This document shows positions 26,076 to 39,228 of a stretch of DNA of 64,000 nucleotides, one piece after another (within the stretch, counting starts at the first letter, position 1; every line of letters starts with the position of its first letter). The stretch is from Scylla paramamosain (Eukaryota; Arthropoda; Malacostraca; Decapoda; Portunidae). Location of the stretch: the NCBI RefSeq assembly GCF_035594125.1, contig NC_087158.1, positions 7,118,501 through 7,182,500 of the forward strand, written 5' to 3'. A program made the position numbers and the translations under genes. The notes beneath the pieces are model-generated. The model worked only from the letters and a program-made list of their open reading frames with translations. It was not told where the DNA came from and ran no database searches.

Positions 26076-29000
26076 GACTCAAAATAATTGTTTTGTATGC
26101 GTTTTAGCGTTTTCGTATGAAAGGAGCTTAAAAACACTTAAAGGCTAGTTATTGGTAAAAGTTGGTTTTATTCCCATGTAATGTGATTGCCCTGCTTTTT
26201 AGTGCTTTATTGCCTAACACGCTCAAAAAAACTCAAGACACTTTTCTGGTAATATTTTTTTTTTTTCCACACAAAGCTAGTTTCGCATGCAATTTGGGGT
26301 TTTGGTAAGTAAAAATGTTAAAAATATTCAAAATACACCCATTTGGTAAGGTTGTTCTGTTTCTCAATTAAGAGTGTTCTTCATGAATTTCAGCATTTTG
26401 GTATCTAAGCAACATCTCCATATACACGAGTTTTTGCGTGTTTTGCCTTGTGGTTCTTGTGAAACTATAAAACACTCATTATACACGTTTCTCGTAATGT
26501 CCTTTTCTTTCCCAATATAGAGTGCTTTGCAATTATTTTCGCGTTTTCTGTAGGTAACAAGCTCAAAAACACTCAAAATATAACTTTTTAGTAATATTAT
26601 TCTATTTCTTCATATTAGTTGGTTTGCATCCGTTTTAATGTTTTTCTAAGTAAAACACTAAAAAAAACACGTTTTCAGTAATTTGTTTTGGATTCCCATA
26701 AAGATTCCACATTATTTATCGTTTTGGTGCCTAACTTGCTGAAAAACACTCAAAAGACAGGTATCTGGTAAAGTCGTTTAATTTCCTCATGTAGGTGGCT
26801 TTGCATACACTTTAGGGTTTGGTACATAACAGTCCGAAAAAAAAAAAAGCTAAAATTAACTTTTTTCATAATATTATTTTTTCACATAATTTCCCTGAAA
26901 TTTGCCAGAATTTTGGCATCTCGGTACCTATGAAGATAAAAAACAAAAAAAAAATTCCGTTTTAATTAATTGATTTATTTCTCTATAAAGAGTGTTATTT
27001 GTGGGTTTTAACTCTTTTCGTACTCATGGAACTTAAAAACACTCATAATACACGTTTCTCGTAATGTCCTTTCGTTTCCCAAACATAGGGTTCTTTGTAT
27101 GTATTTAAGCGTTTTTATACGTAAGATATCAAAAACACTGAAAATTCATGTTTTTCGTAATGTTATTTTGTTTCTCAATAAAGGGTGTTTTGCATGCATT
27201 TTAGCGTTTTAGTATGTAAGGAGCTGAAAAACACTTAAAGACAAGTTCTTGGTAAATGTTGGTTTTTTTTCCTATGTAATGTCATTGCCCTGCTTTTTTG
27301 TGCTTTATTGCCTAACACGCTCAAAAACACTCAAAAGACACTTTTTTTCTGGTAATGTCATTTATTTCCAACATAAAGCTAGTTTCGCATATAATTTCGG
27401 GTTTTGGTTACTAAGAATGTGAAAAATACTCAAAATACACTCAGTTCCTAAGATTGTTCTGTTTCTCAATTAAGAGTGTTATTCATGAATTTCAGCATTT
27501 TGGTATCTAAGAAAAATCTCCATATACACGAGTTTTTGCGTTTTTTGCCTTATGGTTCTTGAAAACTATTAAAACATTCATTATACAATTTTCTTGTAAT
27601 ATCCTTTTGTTTCCCAATATAGACTGCTTTGCATTCATTTTTGCGTTTTTTGCAGGTAACAAGCTCAAAAACACTCAACTTTTTTGTAATGTTATTCTAT
27701 TTCTTCATATTGGTTGGTTTGCATCCGTTTCAGCGTTCTACGCTAAAACTGAAAAGACACGTTTTCAATAATATTGTTGAAATTGCTGAAAACACCCAAA
27801 GACACGTTTCTTGTAAAGTCGTGTAATTTCCCCATATAGGTGGCTTTGCATGCACTTCCGGGTTTCGTACATAACTCCGGAAAAAGCTAAAATTATTAGC
27901 TATTATTAAAATTTATGTTTTTTTTCACATAATTTCCCTGAATTTTCTCAGAATTTTGGCATCTCGGTACCTATAAAGATGAATAAAAAAAAAATCTATT
28001 TTTTTATTTATTTATTTATTTTTTTTTTCTCTATAAAGAGTGTTATTTGTGGGTTTTAGATTTTTAGTACTTACAAATACTCATAATACACGATTTTCGT
28101 AATGTCCTTTCGTTTCACAAACATAGGGTTCTTTGCATGTATTTAAGCGATTTTATAGGTAACACGATCAAAAAACACTCAAAATACATGTTTTTGGTAA
28201 TGTTATTCTGTTTCTCCATAAAGGTTGTTTTCCATGCGTTTAGCGTTTTGGTATGTAAGGAGTTAAAAAACACTTAAAGGCAAGTTCTTCGTAAAATTTG
28301 GTTTTATTCCAGTGTAATGTGATTGTTCTGCTTTTTTAGTGTTTTGTTGCATATAACGCTCAAAAACACTCAAGACACTTTTCTAGTAATGTAATTTTTT
28401 TCCCACATAAAGCTAGTTTCGAATGTAATTTGGGATTTTGGTAAAAATGTGAAAAACACTCAAAATACACACATTTGGTAAGGTAGTTCTGTTTTTCAAT
28501 TAAAAGTGTTATTCATGAGTTTTAGCGTTTTGGTATGTAAGAAACTTCTTTATATACACGAGTTTTTGCGTTTTTTGCCTTGTGGTTCTTGTGAAACTAT
28601 AAAACACTCATTATACACGTTTCTCGTAATGTCCTTTTGCTTCCCAATATAGAGTGCTTTCCATCCATTTGCGCGTTTTTTGTAGGTAAAAGCTCAAAAA
28701 CACTTTTTGGTAATGTTATTCTATTTCTTCATATTTGTTGGTTTGCATCCGTTTTTGCGTTTTTCTACGTAAAACACAGAAAAAGATACGTTTTCAGTAA
28801 TTTTGTTTTGGATTCACATATTGATTGACTTCCATATTATTTATCGTTTTGGTGTCTAACATGCTGAAAAACACTAAAAAGACAGGTTTCTGGTAAAGTT
28901 GTTTAACTTCCTTATATAGATGGCATGCACTTTAGAGTTTGGTACATAAAAATCCAAAAAAAGAGCTATAATTAACTTTTTTGATAATGTTCTTTTTTCC

Positions 29001-29328
29001 ACATAAATTCCCTGAATTTTGGCAGAATTTTGCCATCTTGGTACCTATGAAAAACAATATAAAAAAAAGCTATTTTTTTATTTATTTATTTTATTTTTTT
29101 TTTTTCTCTATAAAGAGTGTTATTTTTGGGTTTTAACGTTTTGGTACTTAAAAAACACTTAAAAACACTTAAAAACACTTAAAACATATGTTTTTAGTAA
29201 TGTTATTCTGCTTCTCCATAAAGGAGTTTTTTGCATGCCTTTTAGCGTTTTGGTTTGTAAGGTCAAAAACACTTCAAGGCAAGTTCTTGGAAAAAGTTAA
29301 TTTTATTCCCATGTAATGTGATTGCCCT

Positions 29329-29360
<32 letters not shown>

Positions 29361-32300
29361 TGATTTATTGCCTAACACGCTCAAAAACACTCAAAAGACA
29401 CTTCTAGTAATGTAATTTCTTTTTCCAACATAGTTTCGCGTGCTATTTGGGGTTTTGCTACGAATGTGAAAAACACTCAAAATATACGCATTTGGTAAGG
29501 TTGTTCTGTTTCTCAATTAATAATGTTATTCGTGAGTTTCATCATTTTGGTATCTAAGAAACTTCTTTATATACACGAGTTTTTGCATTTTTTGCCTTGT
29601 GGTTCTTGTGAACCACAAGTTCTTTTGCTCAAAAATAATAAGACACTCATACACGTTTCTCGTAATGTCTTTTTCTTTCCCAATATGGAGTGCTTTGCAT
29701 CCATTTTCGCGTTTTTTGTAGGTAACAAGCTCAAAAACCCTCAAAATGTACCTTTTTGGTAATGTTATTTTATTTCTTCTTATTGGTTGGTTTGCATCCG
29801 TTTTAGCGTTTTTCTACGTAAAACACCGAAAAGACACTTTTCAGTAATTTTGTTTTAGATTCCCATATAGAATGACTTGCATGTTATTTACCGTTAGGGT
29901 GCCTAACAAGCTGAAAAACACTCATAAGACAGTTTTCTGGCAAAGACGTTTAATTTCCCCATATAGGTAGCTTTGCATGCTCTTTAGGGTTTGGTACATA
30001 ACAGTACGAAAAAAAAAGCTAAAATTAACTTTTTTGATAATTGACTCATAATTTCCTGAATTTTGCCCAAATTTTGGCATCTCGGTACCTGTGAAAATGA
30101 AAAAAAAGAAAAAAAATATCGTATTTTTTTATTTATTTTATTTTATTTTTTTTTTTTTTTTTCTCAATAAAGAGTGTTATTTCTGGCTTTTAGCTTTTTG
30201 GTAAAGATCTTAATAACACTGATAATACACGTTTCTCGTAATGTCTTTTAGTTTCCCAAAAATAGGGTTCTTTGCATGTATTTAAGCGTTTTTATTGGTA
30301 ACATGATCAAAAACACTCAAAATATATGTTTTTGGTAATGTTATTCTCTATCTCCATAAAGTGTGTTTTGCATGCGTTTTAGCGTTTTGGTATATAAGGA
30401 GCTCAAAACACTTAAAGACAAGTTCTTGGTAAAAATTGATTTTATTTCCATGTAAAGTGATTCCTCTGCTTTTTAGTGCTTTATTGCCTATCACGCTCAA
30501 AAACACTCAAAAGACACTTTTCTGGTAATGTCATTTTTTTTCCCACATAAAGCTAGTTTCACATGCAATTTGGGATTTTGGTAACTAAGAATGTGAAAAG
30601 CACTCAAAATACACGCATTTAGTAAAGTTGTTCTGTTTCTTAATTAAGAGTGTTATTCATGAGTTTAAGCATTTTGGTATCTAGGAAACTTCTCCATATA
30701 CAGGAGTTTTTGCGTTTTTTGGCTTGTGGTTCTTTTGAACTATAAAACATTCATTATACACTTTTCTTGCAATGTCCCTTTGTTTCCCAATATAGAGTGC
30801 TTTGTATCAATTTTCGCGTTTTTTTTTTTTGTAGGTAACAAGCTCAAAAACACTCAAAATATACCTTTTTTGTAATGTTTTTCTACTTCTTGATATTGGT
30901 TTTAGCGTTTTTCTTCGTAAAACACTGAGAAGACACGTTTTCAGTAATTTTGTTTTGGTTTGCCATATAGAGTGAGTTCTTCATTATTTATCGTTTTGGT
31001 GCCTAACATGCTGAAAAACACTTAAAACACAGATTTCTGGTAAGGTCGTTTAATTTCCTCATATGGGAGGCTTTGCATGCACTTTAGTGTTTGGTACATA
31101 ACTGTCCGAAAAAAAGCTAATATCAACTTTTTGATATAAATTTCTTATCATATAATGCCCTAATTTTTCCCAGAATTTTGGCATCTCGGTACCTATGAAG
31201 GTGAATAACAAAAAAAAAAAAAAAAGAAAATCCTTATACTTATTTATTTTTTTATTTATTTATTTTTTTTCTAAATAACGAGTGTTATTTGTGGGTTTTA
31301 GCTTTCTGGTAGTTAAGGAACTTAAAAACACTCATAATACACGCTTCTCGTAATGTCCTTACGTTTCCCAAACATAAGGTTCTTTGCATGTATTTAAGCG
31401 TTTTTATAGATAACATTATCAAAAACACTCAAAATACAGGTTTTTGGTAATGTTATTATGTTACTCCATAAAGTTTGTTTTCCATGCGTTTTAGCGGTTT
31501 GGTATGTATGGAGCTCAAAAACACATATTGGCAAGTTTTTGGTAAAAGTTGGTTTTATTCCCATGTAATGTGATTGCCCTGCTTTTTAGTACTTCATTGC
31601 CTAACACGCTAAAAAACAATTAAAAGACACTTCTGATAATGTCATTTTTTTCCCTCATAAAGCTAGTTTCTTATGCTATTTTGGGTATTGCTAACTAAGA
31701 ATACGAAAAACACTCAAAATACAGGCATTTCCTAATGTTTTTCTGTTTCTCAATTAAGATTGTTATTCATGAGTTTCAGCATTTTGGAATCGAAGAAACT
31801 TCTTTATATACACGAGTTTTTTGCGTTTTTCTACGTAAAACACTGAGAAGATACATTTTCAGTAATTTTGTTTTGGATTCCCATATAGAGTGAGTCCCTT
31901 ATTATTTATCGTTTTGGTGCCTAACATGCTGAAAAACACTCAAAAGACAGATTTCTGGTAAGGTCGTTTAATTTCCTCATATAGGAGGCTTTGCATGCAC
32001 TTTAGGGTTTGGTACATAACAGTCCGAAAAAAAAGCTAAAATTAACTTTTTTGATAATATTCTTTTGTTCATATAATTTTCCTGAATTTTTTCAGAATTT
32101 TGGCATCTCGGTACCTATGAAGATGAAAAAAAAAATCCTATTTTTTGTTTTTATTTTCTAAATAAAGAGTGTTATTTGTGGGTTTTAGCTTTTTGGTACT
32201 TAAGGAACTTAAAAAAAACACTCATAATACACGTTTCTCGTAATGTCCTTTTGTTTCCCAAACATAGTGTTCTTTGCATGTATTTAAGCTTTTTTATAGA

Positions 32301-33964
32301 TAACATGATAAATATCACCCAAATTACATGTTTTTGGTAATGTTATTCTGTTTCTCCATAAAGTTTGTTTTGCATGCGTTTTAGCGGTTTGGTATATAAG
32401 GAGCTCAAAAACATTTAAAGGCAAGTTCTTGGTAAAAATTGGTTTTATTCCAATGAAAAGTGATTGCCCTGCTTTTTAGTGTTTTATTGCCTATCACGAT
32501 CAAAAACACTCAAAAGACATTTTTCTGGATATGTCATGTTTTCCCACATAAATCTGGTTTCGCATGAAATTTGGGTTTTTGGTAACTAAGAATATGAAAA
32601 ACACTCAAAATACATGAATTTGGTAAGGTTGTTCTGCTTCTCAATTAAGAGTGTTATTCATGAGTTTCAGAATTTTGGTATCTAGGAAACTTCTCCATAT
32701 ACACGAGTTTTTGCGTTTTTTGCCTTGTTGTTCTTTTGAACTATAATACACTCATTATACACTTTTATAGCAATGTCCCTTTGTTTCCCAATATAGAGTG
32801 CTTTGTATCAATTTTAGCGTTTTTTTTGTAGGTAACAAGCTCAAAACACTCAAAATATACCTTTTTGGTAATGTTTTTTCTATTTCTTTATATTGGTTGG
32901 TTTGCATCCATTTTAGCGTTTTTCTACGTAAAACATTGGGAACACACGTTTTCAGTAATTTTGTTTTGGATTCCCATATAAAGTGAGTTCCTTATTATTT
33001 ATCATTTTGGTGCTTAACATGCTGAAAAACACTCAAAAGACAGATTTCTGGTAAGGTCGTTTAATTTCCTTATATAGGAGGCTTTGCATGCAGTTTAGGG
33101 TTTGGTACATAACAGTCCGAAAAAAAAACAACTAAAATCAACTTTTTTGATAATATTCTCTTATCATATAATTGCCTTGAATTTTCCCAGAATTTTGGCA
33201 TTTCGGTACCTATGAAGATGAATAACAAAAAAAAAAAAAATCCTATTTTTTTTTTATTTATTTATTTTTTTTTTTTTTTTCTAAATAAAGAGTGGGTTTT
33301 AGATTTTTGGTACTTAAACTTAAAAACTCTCATAATATACGTTTCTCGTAATGTCCTTTTGTTTCCCAAACATAAGGTTCTTTGTATGTATTTAAGCGTT
33401 TTTATAGATAATATGATCAAAAATACTCAAAATACATGTTTTTGGTAATTTTATTCTGTTTCACCATAAAGTGTATTTTGCGTGCGTTTTAGTGTTTTGG
33501 TATATAAGGAGCTCAAAAAGACTTAAAGGCAAGTTCTTATTAAAAATTGGTTTTATTCCAATGTAATGTGATTGCCCTGCTTTTTAGTGCTTTATTGCCT
33601 AACACGCTCAAAAACACTCAAAAGACATTTTTTTCTGGTAATGTCATTTTTTTCCCACATAAAGCTGTCTTCGCATGCAATTTGGGGTTTTGGTAACTAA
33701 GAATGTGAAAAGCAGTCAAAATACACACATTTAGTAAAATTGTTCTGTTTCTCAATTAAGAGTGTTGTTCATGAGTTTCAGCATTTTGGTATCTACGAAA
33801 CTTCTTCATATACACTAGTTTTTGCATTTTTTGCCTTGTGGTTCTTTTGAACTATAAAACACTCATTATACACTTTTCTTGTAATGTCCTTTTCTTTCCC
33901 ATTATAGAGTGCTTTTCATCAATTTTCGTGTTTTTTTATAGGTAACAAGCTCAAAAACACTCAT
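26076..33964 (+). repeat. Higher-order satellite array, left block part 3
   Basis: Regular 1.1-kb units with the landmark near 26,922, 27,967, 29,040, 30,087, 31,190, 32,110 and 33,207. From about 29,412 onward this block is a diverged copy of the first 4 kb of the window (see the paired-block entry). A pure T-run of about 30 bases interrupts one monomer at about 29,330-29,359, and a triple repeat of ACTTAAAAAC lies near 29,150-29,180. The array ends abruptly inside a monomer at CAAAAACACTCATT. I see no gene. Confidence 0.92.
29412..33460 (+). repeat. Second copy of the 1-3,990 block
   Basis: This stretch follows the first 4 kb of the window unit for unit. It shares variants found nowhere else, such as the doubled phrase GAACCACAAGTTCTTTTG (near 200 and 29,610) and the short unit without a KpnI-landmark partner near 31,800-32,110 (compare 2,390-2,670). 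From about 33,460 to 33,964 the best match switches to about 6,240-6,740 (shared TTTCCCATTATAGAGTG), which implies a deletion or recombination between copies. Confidence 0.8.
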
Positions 33965-34878
<914 letters not shown>

Positions 34879-35116
34879 TTCTTTATCCTCTTGTCCCATT
34901 TCCAACATATGCTATTTCTTAGCTCCATTTGTCAATCTTGACTCCGTCATATTCATGTTAATAATCAGATTGGCTCCATTATATTCAGAATTTTCTGATA
35001 ATTCTCCACTTTTCATTTTGCATGATTATCTTCATGACTGTAGCATCATTTACAGACATATATTTTTTTTGGTCATTTAGCATATAATTTACATAAAATG
35101 ATATACAAAATTAGAG

Positions 35117-35168
<52 letters not shown>

Positions 35169-35733
35169 TGTGTGTGTGTGTGTGCAGTTGATAAAGACAT
35201 GCTGTTGCTACAATGAGACAGATCATTTGTTGTGGGGGCTGTTGAACCACACTTAACAAGCTGAGGGAAGTGTAAAATATGTGGTCATTTATATATTTTG
35301 GTTGTGTGCAAGTACGGTGAGACAAGTCATAAAGGTTCACATGACTGCTGTACTGACAGGTGTGACCCTTTTATTCAGTGTGGAGCCTGCAGGGGCTGAC
35401 AGATGATATGGAGTGTTTAAGTCACTATAACAGCAGTTTTGTTTTGTATCTGATGAAATTTTTAAGGATGCTAATGAAGGTCAGTATTGACTTTTTTTTA
35501 AGGAGGCAAGATAAAAGATATTTTGTAGCTTTATTCATCCATATACAGTATGTACAGTATTAGTAACAAGGGGAACCCACCAACCTCCTTGTAATCTCCT
35601 AAATTTCATTTTCATCTTCCTTTTTCCATTCTCCCTTTATTGCATATTTTCAGAAGTTCTTATATCCTTACCCACTGTCTTTTTTCTCTTCACCTCCCCT
35701 TTCCTTCTGTTCCATTTCCTGGTGATGGCACAG
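34879..35733. other. Non-coding stretch with a (GT)n microsatellite
   Basis: No gene recognised. Base composition is less AT-biased than the satellite and resembles intron sequence. A (GT)n tract with one TATG interruption runs about 35,118-35,184. No element ends were recognised. It lies upstream of the candidate exon at 35,734. Confidence 0.6.
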
Positions 35734-35862
35734 AATTATCAACAACAAGCTTTTGATGGCTGAGGATGAAGCCCGAATAAACCAGATACAGGCCAGGTCA
35801 TTAGCAGCAGGCATGGCCGCCGTGCCCTCCAAGCCCGGGTGTTGAACCTGAGACCAAGCCAG
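35734..35862 (+). CDS. Candidate coding exon A (unknown gene, frame broken)
   Basis: An acceptor-like GGTGATGGCACAG precedes the block and a good donor (CAG/GTAGGT) follows. One frame reads 36 codons of complex protein, including LLMAEDEARINQIQARSLAA and ending near VPSKPG, then meets a TGA. Ignoring one G of the GGG at about 35,837 would reopen the frame to the donor and leave phase 1. Function not recognised. The opposite strand shows box A- and box B-like sequences (GGTTCAACACC) at tRNA-like spacing, so a SINE origin is possible, although no stems pair well. If it is a real exon, the break means a pseudogene or a base-calling error. Confidence 0.35.
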
Positions 35863-36595
35863 GTAGGTGTGTGGCCTGTACACCTAGCCACTTGTACTTC
35901 TTGTGCTTCACTTCCTATGCTGTCACATGAAACATATTTATTCCTTGTTTTCACAATGTTTCACTCTTAATTTTTGTACTTGTGTTTTGCTATGTATGTA
36001 TGGCAGCATGTCCTCAAAACACTAAGCAACATAAGAGGAAAGGAAATGAGGTGGTGATTTATTATTTCTCTTATATGACAATAAAAAAGTTGTCAAAGGC
36101 ATGTCAAGTTTGTGTGCAGGATTCTGTATTTGAGTGTTGAAGCATGTGTAAATTCACTTGATAAGTATTTAGCTTTTTAAATTGATGTTTGGATGATAAT
36201 GTGAAGGTTAACATGGCATTGTACTAATCTCCTAAAAAAAAGGCTGGGAACCATCTGTTCATAATGTGTGTAGGAGGCTCAAGGTATCAGGTGTTTAAGC
36301 TTTTAGATTGTGATTTGATAGGAGGAGTTATGTTAAGAAGGTCACATGACCTTGGTTGTCCATGTTGTATAGAATGTTTTCCAATTAAATTTCTTTCAGT
36401 CTCCCTATCTTTTTTACAGAGATGTAGTTTAGATATTTGATTCCAAAGTCAGTTAAGTTTTTCTCTTTTCATTCCTGATCAACTCTGTGCTCTTTCATAA
36501 GAGGCATTGATCTGTGCCTTTTCATAGAAGCATGGTCCATGACCTAGTGACATGCAAGGTTTATTGAAGGGACCTGAAAAAGAACCATTTTACAG
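35863..36595. other. Non-coding stretch, probably intron
   Basis: No gene, element end or notable repeat recognised. It lies between candidate exons A and B and is present only once in the window: the inverted copy at the right starts after this stretch. Confidence 0.5.
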
Positions 36596-37549
36596 TGATG
36601 AAATTATTCCTTTGAAAGTATTGACGGCTGATCTCTTTCTATAGGTGAGGGTTAGTGTTCTCTACTGTACCAAATACTGAACTGTCTTTTGTACTATTTC
36701 TCCATCTGTATCCTACCCAGTAATGGTAATAGACTGAGGAACTCCCCACCTTTGTTAATTTTTACTAAGTATTGTCCTAGTGGTAATCAGATGCAGCATT
36801 GATTTGCTTAGGAGTTGGGTATCTGAGAATGAGTGGTTATTGGCACCAAGTGCAGCTCAGTTGTGGGTAACTCCAGTTGTTGGGAGCATTCCATGGTACA
36901 CAGATGGTGGGATAGTCTTGCATTGGACTCTTACAAATGTGTACTATGTCCCAGTGAGTTTTGTTTTTATTTGACATGAATCCCAAGTTTATTTAGGCAT
37001 TTCAGGGACTTATTGTGGGTGATGGAGATCTCCGCAGCACTCTTCTCTTGCTGGGTGGGTAGCTGTGGAAAAATTCATATGAATACAGATGTCAGATGTA
37101 GGTAAAATAGAGAAATGTTGATTTGATTGTGAACTAAATCCCACAACTTATATTATCTTTGATAAGAAAGGTTTCATTTAGACCATGAAAATTGGATAAA
37201 AGAAGCTGAACATTATTTTACTGCAACAAGAAGGCACACAAAGTGAAGGAGATCGCATACTTGACTTTAGTTTGTTGTTCCTTTGATGGGGAACTTGTAT
37301 CATTGTTAAAAGCTTAAATCCTGTAAAATAGCATGGATACATCTGAATCTTTATTCAGTCAAAAGTTTATATGATGTGTAGACTATTCAAGCTTGCCAGC
37401 CTGGAGCCTGGAGCCTGCTTGTTGTAGAGTTGTCCTATGTTCTGTAGATTTGCTTGATATTATAAACAATTATGATAAAATTTTTGTAAACAATTTTGTT
37501 CTTTATTTCTGTCAGTATCAGATTCAGTATTTTCTCCATCTTATGGCAG

Positions 37550-37699
37550 CATATATTTTCAACACAGAGTGAGGGCAGTGTCATTCCTCCTGTCCACTAC
37601 CCCAACTTCTACTCCCAACACTACCACAGCAATGAGCGGTCTGGTGTGGTGGCTGAGGATTCTTTTGAAGAGGACAACGCTTCTGCTTCATCTGAGCAG
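37550..37699 (+). CDS. Candidate coding exon B (unknown gene)
   Basis: Exactly 50 codons, phase 0 at both ends, between acceptor CATCTTATGGCAG and donor CAG/GTCAGA. The peptide runs from HIFSTQSEGS through PPVHYPNFYSQHY and SFEEDNASASSEQ. It is polar, acidic and Ser-rich near its end, like a disordered linker. I do not recognise the family. An alternative acceptor with a better pyrimidine tract (TTTATTTCTGTCAG, exon start 37,516) would add SDSVFSPSYGS in another frame and fits the corrected phase of exon A, but then needs one extra base in TTTT near 37,556. Phase 0 out matches phase 0 in at exon C. Confidence 0.5.
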
Positions 37700-38055
37700 G
37701 TCAGAAGGTGGATGGCAGCAGTATTAGTAGCAGACTGGTGTTACCTTGATGCTACTGCTACATTTCATTATTTGCATAGTTTTTTCAGTTGTCATGGACT
37801 TTGTGTAATATATATAAAAGTATATGAAGCTCAAGAAACTTGTTGATAAGGTTTATGTTCAGCATACAAATTGTAGGATGCAAAGACAAGGATTGAAATA
37901 TCATTGCCACAATTCCTGACAAAGCATTTGGTGCCACAGAATATTCAGCAATGTAATGTTTGTTTGGTAAACAAACCAGTTTCCCTGAATGATAGCTTTA
38001 TTTCTGCAAGTTAATACAGTCTCTCTATGGGGGAGAGTTTGGACACAAAAGCCAA

Positions 38056-38056
<1 letters not shown>

Positions 38057-38090
<34 letters not shown>
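38057..38090. repeat. (AT)n microsatellite at the inner end of the inverted duplication
   Basis: Short alternating AT tract following GCCAAGC. The same phrase, GCTTGGC in reverse complement, borders the AT tract at 56,514-56,557, so both arms of the inverted duplication stop in an AT repeat. Confidence 0.93.
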
Positions 38091-38092
<2 letters not shown>

Positions 38093-38570
38093 GTTTGTGA
38101 GCCAAGCATACTGATCATTACACTATCATGTGTAGTTTTAATATGTAATTTAGATCAAGGACAGTGCAGTGATAGAGGAAAAATTGTTCACTAGATTTTT
38201 TCAGAGAAGTTTTATGACATAAAGGATTAATTGAACGATCAGTATATATATTGGCTTACTAGCTGCATCTCTTTAACACAGAAGTGCATCGCTGTTGTGG
38301 GAGGGAAGATATGCAGTGTTTCCCTGCCATCTGTGGGAGTTACATTCCAGAGCCTCCTGCAAATAGTTAAAATCTGTGAATATGGGAAACCATCCTTATA
38401 AGGATCAGAACTACCTATATTTATATTTTAAACCTTAAACTATGCATCTCACATTTACTAAGCAAATCACTTTAAGACAATAAAAAACAGTTATTATATG
38501 TATAGTACATGATATTTTAATTAAAAAATACAGTGCACTATAAAATAAAACGGGAATAAGTTGATATGTA

Positions 38571-38647
38571 CAATAAACCCTTGATATAATGAACTTCTAT
38601 TTACCAAATTTCAGGTATAACAACCTATTTAAGGCTGCTGTCTGCTG

Positions 38648-38739
<92 letters not shown>

Positions 38740-38813
38740 CACATATATAGCAAATTTTCATCTCAAGTGACCCACTCTCCCCCCATATGTGTTCATTATA
38801 TCTTGGGTTACTG
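38571..38813. mobile_element. pogo/Tigger-like MITE with TA target duplication
   Basis: The left terminus CAATAAACCCTTGATATAAT and the right terminus (reverse complement CAGTAACCCAAGATATAATG) form imperfect 23-24-bp inverted repeats. Each is flanked by TA (38,569-38,570 and 38,814-38,815), as expected for pogo/Tigger elements of the Tc1-mariner group. Length is 243 bp with no transposase. The interior is mostly a (CT)n tract (38,648-38,735). It is non-autonomous and would depend on a transposase elsewhere. Confidence 0.72.
38648..38735. repeat. (CT)n microsatellite, about 88 bp
   Basis: Pure CT repeat inside the pogo-like MITE. Confidence 0.98.
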
Positions 38814-38901
38814 TAATTTATAACTGAAAGAATAATTTGGGCTCTTTGGGCTGAAAGACTGAGCTGGTGGTGACACCTGGCAACTCTGAAAACTCCCCAT
38901 T

Positions 38902-38920
38902 AGTTAGGTTAGGTTAGGGA
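38902..38920 (+). repeat. Interstitial telomere-type motif (TTAGG)3
   Basis: TTAGTTAGGTTAGGTTAGGG contains three units of TTAGG, the canonical arthropod telomere repeat. It is only three units long and sits inside the possible outer MITE, so it may simply be part of that element. Confidence 0.7.
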
Positions 38921-39228
38921 AAACTCTGCAAATATGCAAAACCATGAATATGTGAGGGAACGCTGCTATAGGCTATCTCTTATTTGTTGTAGATGTATTC
39001 CATTCTATTGGCATAGAACGATAGGAAAATGGCATCAAGGAAGTAGGGATGCCACCAAACTAAGGAAATAGAGAAGTCAAAATTTAGTCATTGCTCTGTT
39101 TTGTGAATTGGTAGATATTGTGCCTGGTGGCTCCACTTCACCATTCCTCAAATCAGGGCGGTCAAGTTCTCAACTTAAGCCAAAAGTATTCTAAAAAAGT
39201 AGCTTAAGAAAAAATATGTATTTAGTAC

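Larger units (their letters stand above)
36596..38090 (+). repeat. Left arm of a dispersed 1.5-kb inverted duplication
   Basis: This arm is repeated in reverse complement at 56,514-58,022. In the first 240 bp compared by eye (36,597-36,840) I count four mismatches. The inner end falls in an (AT)n tract (38,057-38,090) shared with the right arm. The outer end is at TTTACAGTGATGAAATT. The arm contains candidate exon B and flanking intron-like sequence. A 64-codon open frame at 36,780-36,974 is present in both copies, but its three amino-acid differences are all replacement changes and it has no splice context, so I do not call it a gene. Confidence 0.93.
38305..38975. mobile_element. Possible outer MITE with imperfect terminal inverted repeats
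   Basis: The phrase AGTGTTTCCCTGCCATCTGT near 38,316 and the reverse complement of CATGAATATGTGAGGGAACG near 38,942-38,961 are partly complementary, as are CCTCCTGCAAATAG and CTCTGCAAATATGC. This suggests the decayed ends of a small non-autonomous DNA transposon. A pogo-like element and a CT tract are nested inside. No coding capacity. The ends are approximate. Confidence 0.4.

Noticed and set aside
1..33964. A CRISPR-like repeat-spacer array
   Set aside because: The repeats are contiguous diverged monomers of about 100 bp with no unique spacers, in clearly eukaryotic DNA.
35820..35895. A tRNA gene on the minus strand overlapping candidate exon A
   Set aside because: Box A- and B-like words are correctly spaced, but the acceptor and T stems do not pair, so it is at best a SINE relic.
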